64,000 nt of DNA, from contig NZ_LODW01000053.1 of NCBI RefSeq assembly GCF_002914525.1, positions 1 to 64,000 of the forward strand, given 5' to 3'. Source of the stretch: Rhizobium hidalgonense (GTDB taxonomy: Bacteria; Pseudomonadota; Alphaproteobacteria; Rhizobiales; Rhizobiaceae). The notes beneath the pieces are model-generated. The model was not told the DNA's origin. It saw nothing but the letters and a program-made list of their open reading frames with translations, and searched no databases. The first letter of the stretch is position 1. Every line of letters starts with the position of its first letter. Positions 34,416-42,849 of the stretch are shown piece by piece. Position numbers and translations under genes: made by a program.

Positions 34416-36071
34416 CTAGCTTGCTTTCCAGTTCGCATTGTTGGGGATCGATCGCTGAGGCACGACGACCTGGATGATGGACGGACTGTTCAGGTTGTCT
34501 TTGGCGCCGCTTATGGCATCCTCCAGTTCGCCATAGGTGTCAACTTTCCAGCCCCGGCAGCCAAAGACCTCTGCCAGCTTGCTGTAATTCCATCGGTGCA
34601 GGATGCAGGAATTATAGAAGGGCTTGTTGCCATGGAAGACCGATGCATCGGCAAGCCATTGCTCCACGCCATAGATGCCGTTGTCCATCACGAAGATGAT
34701 CGGGTTGAGATTGAAACGGGTTTGTGTCGAGAGGCATTGAGCGGTCATCTGAAACCCGCCATCCCCCGCAAAGACCAGCAGCCTCTGTTTATCTTGCTTC
34801 GCCAGAGAAACCCCGGTCGCGGCCGGGCCGATATAACCGATCGCCGAATAGGATGATTGGACGATGAAACCGCGGCGAGAACCCACTTCAAGAAGCAGGC
34901 TCCCGAAATAATTCAAACTGGCGTCGGCACCAACGATGGTATTTCCGTCAATCTGCTGCTGAATGAAATCATAGAAGCCCTGATAGGTGATTTCGCCTGC
35001 CGGCGCCACGACCGGCGCTTGCCGGACCGGTTTCGCCGGAAGACTTTGGGCTTTGCACGTGAGCCTACTGTCAATCAAGCCGTTGACGAGATCCGCCAGC
35101 GAAACCTGTGCGTTGAAGATCGTGCTGTATTTCACTGTATCCCAGGAGGCAAATGCGGTTTTAGCGAGATCAATGGGCCAGCCCAAGTCATTGATATCAG
35201 TCAACCAGACGCCCAGCGCCAATACGAAGTCGGAGTCTTTGACCAAAGACTGGACATAGGGTGACGATGATTTGCCATCGAACACCCCGGCAAATTGGAC
35301 ATCGTCTTCCGACAGGATGGCCTTGCTCAAAAGCTCGGTCACGTAGGGAATTTTGAGGTCCCGAATGAGCCGCTCCGCCTGGTCGTGAAGGCCAAACCGG
35401 TCGATCTCGACACCGATCCAGATCAGCGGTTTGGTGGCATTCTGCAATCTTTCGCTGATTTGTGCGATCGACTGATTGAGGCTGTCCTGGTCGGATATGT
35501 CAGGCGCCGCTTTCAATGCAGTCGACGGACGCGTGCATTCCAGGTCGACCATATCCTCCAGCAACTCGATATAGACCGGACGCCTCTCCGTGATGCACTG
35601 CGTCAGCGCATAATCTATGAGCATTGGCGCAAGATGAGGGCTGTCGATGCGGACGGTAGCGGCGGTTATGTATTCGAACACCTGACGATCCGTTTCCCGT
35701 CCGCTGATGAAGTGATGCGAACTGTAGCCGGTTTGTTCGAATGTCAGCGTTTTCTGGATGCTTGGCGCACCGTTGATCAGAACGACCGGCACTTTCTCGA
35801 CGTAAGATCCGGCGATCGCATTTGTTGCGCAAAGCGAGCCTGCGGAATAGGTGACGCACAGCGCCCCAATTCCTTTCAATCTTGCATAGCCGTCGGCCGC
35901 ATAACCGGCATTCAGTTCATTCACCTCTTCGATGACCTGAATACCGCTTTTCTCGACATAGCTGTTTACCCATTCGATCGAATAATCGCCCGCCACGGAA
36001 AACAGGTGTCCCAGGCCCAGTTCGCGAAGTCTGTCGACCAGATATTGCCCAACCGTGTATGTATCGCCCAT
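34416..36071 (-). CDS. Pyruvate/indolepyruvate decarboxylase-like ThDP enzyme
   Basis: A 551-residue 2-oxo-acid decarboxylase of the PDC/IPDC family. Residues equivalent to the Zymomonas PDC catalytic set are all visible: the Asp in VAGDYS, the Glu in VNELNAGYAADGYAR, the His pair in SSHHF and the Glu in NGIYGVEQWL. The ThDP/Mg2+ motif is AGDGGFQM...N about 25 residues later. It decarboxylates a 2-oxo acid to an aldehyde; substrate could be pyruvate, indolepyruvate (auxin route) or an intermediate of the neighbouring sugar pathway. Base composition looks AT-richer than the window average. It is the last gene of the same-strand cluster. Confidence 0.85.
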   Translation of the reverse strand: MGDTYTVGQYLVDRLRELGLGHLFSVAGDYSIEWVNSYVEKSGIQVIEEVNELNAGYAADGYARLKGIGALCVTYSAGSLCATNAIAGSYVEKVPVVLINGAPSIQKTLTFEQTGYSSHHFISGRETDRQVFEYITAATVRIDSPHLAPMLIDYALTQCITERRPVYIELLEDMVDLECTRPSTALKAAPDISDQDSLNQSIAQISERLQNATKPLIWIGVEIDRFGLHDQAERLIRDLKIPYVTELLSKAILSEDDVQFAGVFDGKSSSPYVQSLVKDSDFVLALGVWLTDINDLGWPIDLAKTAFASWDTVKYSTIFNAQVSLADLVNGLIDSRLTCKAQSLPAKPVRQAPVVAPAGEITYQGFYDFIQQQIDGNTIVGADASLNYFGSLLLEVGSRRGFIVQSSYSAIGYIGPAATGVSLAKQDKQRLLVFAGDGGFQMTAQCLSTQTRFNLNPIIFVMDNGIYGVEQWLADASVFHGNKPFYNSCILHRWNYSKLAEVFGCRGWKVDTYGELEDAISGAKDNLNSPSIIQVVVPQRSIPNNANWKAS

Positions 36072-36101
36072 GTTCCAGCGGCTCCCCTGTTGACGAGAAA
36101 A

Positions 36102-36926
36102 TTAGAACTCGCTCGCGTTATCGAATAAGCGCGGTATGTATATGTCGAATATTCCGGGGCATTTTCGCTCCGGAAATCTTTCCAGCAGGAAGCGCTTGAA
36201 AGCATCATTGGTGAGTCCGTTGCCGACGGCCTCCATGGCGACGGACAAATACTCTATATTTTTGGCAATCTCGTTTTTGTCAGCCGGAAAGCCGTGGCCG
36301 GGAAGGAACACCTCATAGTCAGACAGCAGCATGCCCTGCAAAATCCGGATCCAATGCTCCATATATTTCGTCAGATAGAGGTGCGTGCCGCTGTAGATCA
36401 GGTCTTGCGCAATAAAAACGCCCACGTCCGGAAGACCTATGGTGAGGAGAAAATCGATCTCCGTATCAACGACTTCATCAAATACGTATTTGACTCCGTC
36501 GATGATCTCGTGGCCGGCGCGGACGGTATTTTCGGGAATTACCAAGCTCTGCGGAGCGAGGTTGCCCAGTTTCCAATGGTCATTCAGGGAATCCTGGCCA
36601 TGCTGCCTCAGGAATTCCTTCGTTTCCGGCAATGCATGAATCGGGATGTCACTGAATGCGGCTCCCATGCCGAACCAATGGTCGGGGTGCCTGTGCGACA
36701 GGTAAATCCGGTCGATTTCCTTGCCGATACTGTCGGCATACGCCCTGAATTGCAGCGCATAGGGAACGAGGAATTGCCCATCGACAAGAACAAGCTTGTT
36801 CCTGCTTTCGATGATGTGCGTTGCATTGGCGATATTATCATCCGTGAAAGCTGAAATGAAAGTATGAATACGGATATCGCCTGCTCGCCTGACGATTTTA
36901 ATGGGATCCGGCAATTGCGCCACCAT
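36102..36926 (-). CDS. Metallo-beta-lactamase-fold hydrolase
   Basis: About 274 residues; start at 36926 (MVAQLPDP) behind AGGGAGATACC. The metal motif HxHxDH is LSHRHPDHWFGMG; later ligands are in IAQDLIYSGTHLY and FLPGHGFPAD. The family includes lactonases, thioesterases and glyoxalase II-type enzymes, so a lactone or thioester hydrolase for the pathway is plausible. Acyl-homoserine lactonase activity is also possible next to a luxI gene, but the motif does not decide. Thirty bases separate it from the decarboxylase gene. Confidence 0.85.
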   Translation of the reverse strand: MVAQLPDPIKIVRRAGDIRIHTFISAFTDDNIANATHIIESRNKLVLVDGQFLVPYALQFRAYADSIGKEIDRIYLSHRHPDHWFGMGAAFSDIPIHALPETKEFLRQHGQDSLNDHWKLGNLAPQSLVIPENTVRAGHEIIDGVKYVFDEVVDTEIDFLLTIGLPDVGVFIAQDLIYSGTHLYLTKYMEHWIRILQGMLLSDYEVFLPGHGFPADKNEIAKNIEYLSVAMEAVGNGLTNDAFKRFLLERFPERKCPGIFDIYIPRLFDNASEF

Positions 36927-37043
36927 AGGTATCTCCCTGAGTGAAAGGTCGTTTACTGAGGTTTGACGTTCACCCGGGCATGGCGGAGACGTGGTTCCCC
37001 AGCATTCCCGGGCTGTTTCCAACATGTGCGCGCCAGACCGCCA

Positions 37044-38072
37044 TCACGGATGAGATCGACGCCTGTGGGACGCGATCTTTTCCTCCAATGTCCTCAGGGC
37101 GGCGCGCGCAACGTCGTAGGCGCTGTCGACGCCCGCCTCCGGCGCGTCCTCGCCGGGCCGCCAGAAGCGTCTGCGCGTCATTCTCATCGAGCTCTCGAAG
37201 GGGGGAATCGCGTTAAAGACTTCGACGAGATAAGGGCCGGAATAGACCGGCTCGATTTCGTCCAGCATGATCTCCCAGGGAATCCAGCTGTCTTTAACAG
37301 CGCCCCGGTCCGGCGCTGAGATATGAACGTAATTCAGCCGGCTCTGCTGTGCGGCGCGGGCAACATTTTTCCTGAAGGTTGCCGGCCCCTGGCTTTCCAT
37401 CACGACCTGGGCTGTATCGATCGTGACGCCACAGACCGGAATGTCGGCGCTTTCGAGAAAATCCAGCGCTTCCGAGACCATGGTCGGCCCGGGCGTTTCC
37501 CAATTCTTGACGGGTTCGATGGCGAGCTTCACCCTCTTCTCGGCAGAATATTGCGCCAATTCCCGGAAGATGGGGGCTGCCGCCGCATATCGTGGCTTCA
37601 TCCAATCCTGGAGCGCGTCGCTCCAGATCTCTTCACCGTCATCCGTCAGCGGAAAAATGCCATAGGGGTACAGGAACGGCCCCGACATGATCGTATTATC
37701 TCCGCCCAGCACCGAGGTGATGTCGACGCGGGATTTGAGATAGGACAAAGCCTGCTTGCGCTGTTCTTCGTAGGGCGAGGTCGGATCGAAGGTTCGCGTG
37801 GTCCCCACATTGGTTGTGAACTTCACATCCCGGAAGCCGGCCTGATCGAACGCCCTCTTAAGGCTGATATAGCTTTCGATCTCACCATGATGACCGACAT
37901 GGGCCGGTCCTGGGGCGATATGCACATCGAAGCCGGTGTAGCCGATCTCGGTAAGAGCTTTCAGATGTCTGACGAGAACCTGGGTGTAGCCCGCGTCATC
38001 CGGCCTCAGATCGGCTGTAAACATAAAGAAGCTGAAATATATATCTCGCCCGCGTGCCTCTTCCATCGTCAT
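37044..38072 (-). CDS. Sugar isomerase/epimerase-like TIM barrel protein 1
   Basis: A 342-residue AP-endonuclease-2-fold protein (sugar phosphate isomerase/epimerase family). Candidate metal ligands lie in LAIEPVKNWE, GVTIDTAQVV, NYVHISAPDRG and LVEVFNAIPP. Enzymes of this fold isomerise, epimerise or dehydrate sugars and 3-keto sugars with a divalent metal. It lies between the IolE-like gene and the MBL gene on the same strand, so it belongs to the sugar-oxidation cluster. The exact reaction cannot be assigned. Confidence 0.82.
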   Translation of the reverse strand: MTMEEARGRDIYFSFFMFTADLRPDDAGYTQVLVRHLKALTEIGYTGFDVHIAPGPAHVGHHGEIESYISLKRAFDQAGFRDVKFTTNVGTTRTFDPTSPYEEQRKQALSYLKSRVDITSVLGGDNTIMSGPFLYPYGIFPLTDDGEEIWSDALQDWMKPRYAAAAPIFRELAQYSAEKRVKLAIEPVKNWETPGPTMVSEALDFLESADIPVCGVTIDTAQVVMESQGPATFRKNVARAAQQSRLNYVHISAPDRGAVKDSWIPWEIMLDEIEPVYSGPYLVEVFNAIPPFESSMRMTRRRFWRPGEDAPEAGVDSAYDVARAALRTLEEKIASHRRRSHP

Positions 38073-38198
38073 CGCTCCAGCTGTGGCTATTCAGTAATGC
38101 GTGGTTCAGGATGATGTCTCGCCCGGCATTGTGATGAGGCGAGGTCGTCCCGCCTCCTTCACAGTGTCATTGGGCTGAAACAAACGGTCCGCGCCGGG

Positions 38199-39137
38199 CT
38201 ACCATCCAAGCAGCTTGCGCAGATATTCGCGGCCCATTTTCGCGTATTGCAGCGGATTGGCCTTGGCCGGGTCCTGCTCTGCCTCGACGCAGATCCATCC
38301 GGCGAAATCCGCCTCGGCCAACGCATCGAGAATTTCCGGAAAGGTCTCTATGGAGCCGTCACCCGGCACGGTGAAGATCCCCGCCTCGATCCCTTGCTGG
38401 AAGGACAATTCGCGGTTGTGAATTCTCGTGACCACCTCGGCACGAATGTCTTTCAGGTGAACATGCTTGATGCGATGGCCGTATTTTCTGGCCAGCGACA
38501 GCGGATTGACACCGGCAGCCGCCTGGTGCGCGGTGTCGAGAAGCATGTTGACCAGGCGAGGATCCGTCTCGTCCATGAGCCGGTGGATCGCTTCCGTCTT
38601 CATCACCCCCGTTCCGAGATGCGGGTGATAGCAGAGCCGGCGGTTACGGGCCCTGGCTTTCTCTCCTGCCGCGTGCAGGCCTTCGATCAGTTGTTTCCAC
38701 TGGTCCTCGGAAAATTCGGGGCAATTCGGAAACAGGGCGACCGGAAGCGGATTGACCGCTCCACCAAATTCAGCGACGACGAGATCGGCCCTGCGCGGAT
38801 CGTCGCTGCCACCTTCCATCGCTTCGAGGAAGTCGAGTTGAGCATCGACGCTTTCAAGCGTATGACGATTCATCGCCTTGATGGTGAAGTAAGTGCTCAC
38901 CCAAGGCTCGGAAATCCGTAATCCCCTGAGTTCGAGGGCAGGCCGCAAGATTTTCGGATCCGTCGGATATTTATGGCCGACGCCGCATCCGACATAGCCG
39001 GCGAGCGCCATTTCACTCAGTGCCTGCTCGTAGGGGATGCCGATGTCGATGTTGATAAAATCGTCATTCCACCAGAGCGTGGGGATGACACCGAGCCAGA
39101 CCTTGGCGGGCGTCAGTCGATGCAGATATGTCGTCAT
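38199..39137 (-). CDS. IolE-like sugar isomerase/dehydratase TIM barrel protein 2
   Basis: A 312-residue protein of the same superfamily, closer to IolE (2-keto-myo-inositol dehydratase) in layout: early WWNDDF, GCGVGHKYP, the metal region CYHPHLGTGVMKTE, MLLDTAHQAAAGVNP, HVHLKDIRAEVV and CVEAEQDPAKANP. IolE removes water next to a ketone. A dehydratase or beta-eliminase acting on a keto sugar made by the neighbouring dehydrogenase is an attractive reading, but unproven. Confidence 0.82.
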   Translation of the reverse strand: MTTYLHRLTPAKVWLGVIPTLWWNDDFINIDIGIPYEQALSEMALAGYVGCGVGHKYPTDPKILRPALELRGLRISEPWVSTYFTIKAMNRHTLESVDAQLDFLEAMEGGSDDPRRADLVVAEFGGAVNPLPVALFPNCPEFSEDQWKQLIEGLHAAGEKARARNRRLCYHPHLGTGVMKTEAIHRLMDETDPRLVNMLLDTAHQAAAGVNPLSLARKYGHRIKHVHLKDIRAEVVTRIHNRELSFQQGIEAGIFTVPGDGSIETFPEILDALAEADFAGWICVEAEQDPAKANPLQYAKMGREYLRKLLGW

Positions 39138-39176
39138 GGCAATGATCCAGTTCTTTGGAGACGAGCGGAGGTGACG

Positions 39177-39668
39177 TCAGGTCAGGTTTTGGAAATCGAG
39201 AGCCGAAGAAAAAGCCGGAATCTTCGGCGGAAAGGCCCAGGAGCCGAAACCTTGCCCCTTGGCGCCTGCAGGGTGGGCTCCGATCGCCTTCCAGAGCAGA
39301 CCCTCGATATAGGCATCGGGCGAAACGACGAAGGTGATATTCGCAGGCCTGGGGCCAAAGCGCTCCGTCCAGGCGGAGGACAGCTCGAACCATGTGCCGG
39401 AATACCAGAGCTTGATCAGCGCGCGGGCCACGTCTCCCAGCAATTCATTGCCCAGAATGGTTGTGCGCACTGCCTGGATACGGGCCTCACTTTCCGGCGG
39501 TGGCAGGGCGGTGAAAGCCGCCAGCAGCGCGTCGGTGATCTCGCCGCCGACCACCTTGTCGAGCGTGGCGAGATAGCTTTCCGCCAGGCCGGTTCCCAGA
39601 AGATCGAAGTGGGAGAAGGCCGTCAATTCGGCGGAAAGACCCAGAAATGGCTCGAAACGGCTGGTCAT
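39177..39668 (-). CDS. Small subunit of a FAD sugar dehydrogenase (FAD-SLDH type), no signal
   Basis: A 163-residue protein resembling the gamma subunit of bacterial FAD-glucose and sorbitol dehydrogenases: FLGLSAELTAF near the start, ALIKLWYSGTW in the middle, AYIEGLLWKAIGAHPAGAKGQGFGSWAFPP at the end. Typical gamma subunits carry a Tat signal that exports the whole complex; this one starts directly with the mature-type sequence (MTSRFEPFLGL), so the complex is probably cytoplasmic. Its start overlaps the stop of the ferritin-like gene by four bases. Confidence 0.75.
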   Translation of the reverse strand: MTSRFEPFLGLSAELTAFSHFDLLGTGLAESYLATLDKVVGGEITDALLAAFTALPPPESEARIQAVRTTILGNELLGDVARALIKLWYSGTWFELSSAWTERFGPRPANITFVVSPDAYIEGLLWKAIGAHPAGAKGQGFGSWAFPPKIPAFSSALDFQNLT

Positions 39669-40783
39669 GCGTTCACCTCCGCCTGCCGGGTGGCGGCTGG
39701 CTGTTTGATGCCGCCGGGGATCTCATAGGTGGGGCTGCCGTTCTTACCGGGATATTTCGGCAGCGGATTGCGGATGAGTTCGAGGATCATGTTGCGAAAT
39801 TCGAACATCATCGGAACGGCCTCCAGCAGCAGGTTGGGCTGGCCGTTATAGGCACGCGTCAAAAGCTGGAGAAATTCACCATAGCGGGTGTTGAAGGCGA
39901 TCGCCGCCTCACGCAGTTCCGAACCTTCGAATATGTCCCCCACTTTGAGGTTCTCTTTTATGGGATAGGCGCCCTCCCAATCGACCTGCAAGTGCGGACC
40001 CGTGGGGTGCCCGGGCTGGTCGCCCTTCTGGTAGTAGCGGCCCTTGACCAGTTCCTCGAAACGATAGTAATGGGCCAGTTCGTGGTCGTCATCGTCATAG
40101 ATACCGCCACCGTCGCCCTCGCCCTGTTCGATGATGAGCTCGATGGCTTCCATGGCGCTTTTCAGATCGGTCACGGGAAACAGCTCGCCGCCGCCGGAGT
40201 AATAATATTCCGAGGTGATCTGGCGCGACCTGTCGCCGGTAAAGATGGTTGTGCCCGCCTCACGCGCTTCGGTTTCCAGGTATTTGATGCCCTCCGCGAT
40301 GGCCGAGTAGAACTCGCCGATACTGTAGAAATGGAGGTCCTCATGCCTCGGGTGGCTGGCAAGCGCGGTGATATCAGGTGGAGTTTTGCGGTATATGAGG
40401 CCCTTGCCGACGAGATGTTCAGGACGCTGGGCCGGCCGCTCGATTTTGAGGAAAGTCGCCAGCGCCTCACGGCCGAAAGCCTGGATGTCGACCTTGAAAT
40501 CGGTCTCACCGTCCGGCAGGGCGGCGGGATAGCTGGCTACGAAGTCCGGCCTGACAAGATCCGGCTTGCCGCCGATGGCATTGAGAATATTGGCCGCGAT
40601 CGTCAGATGCAGCATTTCTTCCACGACGATCACGCGCAGAACCTGGGTTGCATCCTGGTTGACGCCGGGCTTGATCGAGTAAAGCGCCGTCAGATACGGC
40701 GGAATCGTCGCATGTTCGAGCTGCATCGCCCGGTAGAGAAACTCTTTCAGCTCATCGAGCGTCTTGATACTGTAGGAATCCAT
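39665..40783 (-). CDS. Ferritin-like protein of the VioB/RebD domain family
   Basis: About 372 residues. The N-terminal 230 residues match the ferritin-like domain found in VioB and RebD (iminophenyl-pyruvate/indole dimer synthases): FLYRAMQLEHATIPPYLTALYSIKPG and LRVIVVEEMLHLTIAANILNAIGGKP, with the Glu and ExxH metal residues. Unlike VioB (about 1000 residues) it stands alone. Placed between a dehydrogenase large and small subunit it may be a third subunit or a separate di-iron oxidase. The start is ATG at 40783 (GGAG eight bases away) or at 40789. Confidence 0.78.
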   Translation of the reverse strand: MDSYSIKTLDELKEFLYRAMQLEHATIPPYLTALYSIKPGVNQDATQVLRVIVVEEMLHLTIAANILNAIGGKPDLVRPDFVASYPAALPDGETDFKVDIQAFGREALATFLKIERPAQRPEHLVGKGLIYRKTPPDITALASHPRHEDLHFYSIGEFYSAIAEGIKYLETEAREAGTTIFTGDRSRQITSEYYYSGGGELFPVTDLKSAMEAIELIIEQGEGDGGGIYDDDDHELAHYYRFEELVKGRYYQKGDQPGHPTGPHLQVDWEGAYPIKENLKVGDIFEGSELREAAIAFNTRYGEFLQLLTRAYNGQPNLLLEAVPMMFEFRNMILELIRNPLPKYPGKNGSPTYEIPGGIKQPAATRQAEVNA

Positions 40784-40882
40784 GCTCATGCTCCATGAAA
40801 GATAAGTTGGGTGCACCGGCCGGCTTCGTGTGGCTTGCATCGAACCCAGCGGTTCGTTAGCGCGGTGGAGGCCGGCCTTCGT

Positions 40883-42754
40883 TCAATGCAGAGACTTCAG
40901 AATGTTGCGACCGCTTCGGAAGCACATGGCGGCTAGCGTCAAGGTGACATTGGCCGTGCCGATCGTCGGCATGCTGCCGCCGCCCACGAGATAGAGATTT
41001 TCGTGGTCCCAACTGCGCTGGTTCTTGTCCACGACGGAATTGCTCTTCGTCGTTCCCATGATATGGGTGCCGGCCAGATGATTGCCGCCGCGGATCGCAT
41101 AGCCTTGTCCCTCATAGGCCACATAGCCGAAATCGCTGGGATCGTACTGGGTATGATCCTGCGCGCCCAGGCGGGTAAAGACGGTGCGTGCAAACTGGCG
41201 GCCATAGGCCGCACCCTTCATGGTATATTCCGGAACCGTGAAGGATAGGATGGGCCGCATGTTGCCCAAAGCATCGGTATATTGCGGATCCACCGCGATG
41301 CGGTTGCTTTCGACGGGCATGACCTCGATCATGAATGCCAGCAGCAACTGCCGCGAAATCTGGTCGATCATGCCGCGCCGAAGATCGGCCCCGTAGAGGT
41401 TGCGATCATCCACCAGTTTGAGAAGGTCGGAGGTCGGTGCACCGGTGGCCCAACCCCAGCCGTCATTATGGATATCGATGGCGAAGGCGGCTTGCCTTTC
41501 CCGGAAAGGGCCGTCCCGCAGGTCGACGATACCGCCCGTTGAACTGGTTCCGCGCATCGTGCCGCAGATTTCCGGCATCAGCGCCCAGTTCAGCAGATAG
41601 GCGTGGTCCATCAGATTGCGTCCGACAAGACCGCTGGTGCTGCGCAGGCCGGAGGCCAGCATTAGACGCGCCGTTTCGATCGCGCCTGCCGCAAGCACGA
41701 AAATCTTGCCCTTCACGGTGATGGTCTCGTGGGCCGGTGAGGCCGGGTCTTTGTAAATCTTGACCTCGAGAGAGCGGACTTTCCCGCTATCCGGATCGAT
41801 GTTGACCTTCGACGCGACCGCCTGCGGCAAAAGTTCGACAAGCCGCTCGCCCCTTTCTCCGCTTACCGCGAACGCCTTGGCAAGCGTTTTGCCGGAGTGG
41901 TAGCGCGCTTGCACGGGACAGAGCGGTACGCAGTTGGTGTTGCCCTGGCAGCGACCGCCCTCTTCGACCTGATGCGTATCGACTGCGCCGATTGGACGGT
42001 AGCCCTTCCCACCGTCATAGGCCGGGTTCGGTATGCTATTGCGACCTTGCGGATAGGGCCTGACCTTCAGGGGATACGTCTTGTCGTAAAGTTCGACGCT
42101 GGTACCCTCGATGCCCTTGTTGACCTGCTGATCCAGATAGGAAAGCGGCAGGCCGCGCATGGGAAAGACATAGTCTTCTGGGAAGGTCTGCCCGAGATAC
42201 TGCTGATCTTCGACATTCGCCGATACGCCGATTTCCCGCTCCGCCAGGCGGTAATCCTCTTCGACTTCCTCAAAGCTGAGCGGCCAGTCCAGCCCCTGGC
42301 CGAAAAGCGTGCGCGTCTTGAAATCCGAGCGAAGCAGACGGGGCGTTTTCGCCTCCCAGTGCATGGTCGTTCCGCCGAAAATTCGGGTATATGTCGTATC
42401 GCTGACATAAGGGCCGGATTGAACGATATAGTTCGAGCTATCGGTTTCCCCAGCCTGCAGCTTGCGAAGCTGCGGGCTGCGGGGTATTGCCGCGTTCGCA
42501 TTCAGCGGAAAGGGCGACTGGTTGTCCTTGGAGGCTGCCGAATAAAAAGTCGTCAGCAGATGGTCATAGCCCGCCAGAGTGCTATTGGCACCGGTTCCGG
42601 CTTCCAGGATAAGGACCCGCTTGCCCGCTTCCGCAGCCTGCTTGGCAATGATTGCTCCGGAAACGCCGCTGCCGACGATCACGATATCGTAGTCATCAGA
42701 CTCTGCGACCGTCTTGGCATCGGCTCTTATCGCCGATTCGAGGGGAAAAAGCAC
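40883..42754 (-). CDS. GMC-type FAD dehydrogenase with a 3Fe-4S cysteine motif
   Basis: A 623-residue GMC oxidoreductase; GTG start at 42754 behind GGAGGACC. The FAD fold has DIVIVGSGVSGAIIAKQAAEAG and the C-terminal catalytic region GGNHLAGTHIMGTT and TIGTANVTLTLAA. Cys269, Cys275 and Cys279 (C-x5-C-x3-C in RCQGNTNCVPLCPVQARY) match the three cysteines that hold the 3Fe-4S cluster in FAD-glucose dehydrogenase alpha subunits. No signal peptide is seen. With its small subunit it should oxidise a sugar or glycoside and pass electrons onward. The substrate and position oxidised are unknown. Confidence 0.88.
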   Translation of the reverse strand: MLFPLESAIRADAKTVAESDDYDIVIVGSGVSGAIIAKQAAEAGKRVLILEAGTGANSTLAGYDHLLTTFYSAASKDNQSPFPLNANAAIPRSPQLRKLQAGETDSSNYIVQSGPYVSDTTYTRIFGGTTMHWEAKTPRLLRSDFKTRTLFGQGLDWPLSFEEVEEDYRLAEREIGVSANVEDQQYLGQTFPEDYVFPMRGLPLSYLDQQVNKGIEGTSVELYDKTYPLKVRPYPQGRNSIPNPAYDGGKGYRPIGAVDTHQVEEGGRCQGNTNCVPLCPVQARYHSGKTLAKAFAVSGERGERLVELLPQAVASKVNIDPDSGKVRSLEVKIYKDPASPAHETITVKGKIFVLAAGAIETARLMLASGLRSTSGLVGRNLMDHAYLLNWALMPEICGTMRGTSSTGGIVDLRDGPFRERQAAFAIDIHNDGWGWATGAPTSDLLKLVDDRNLYGADLRRGMIDQISRQLLLAFMIEVMPVESNRIAVDPQYTDALGNMRPILSFTVPEYTMKGAAYGRQFARTVFTRLGAQDHTQYDPSDFGYVAYEGQGYAIRGGNHLAGTHIMGTTKSNSVVDKNQRSWDHENLYLVGGGSMPTIGTANVTLTLAAMCFRSGRNILKSLH

Positions 42755-42849
42755 TTTGGTCCTCCATTATTCCCGGGAGCCGCATCAGGTTTTGCGCAAC
42801 ATGCGTTCTGAACTCAATCGAGATTTTCAGGCCGGACAGCCTGAAATCG

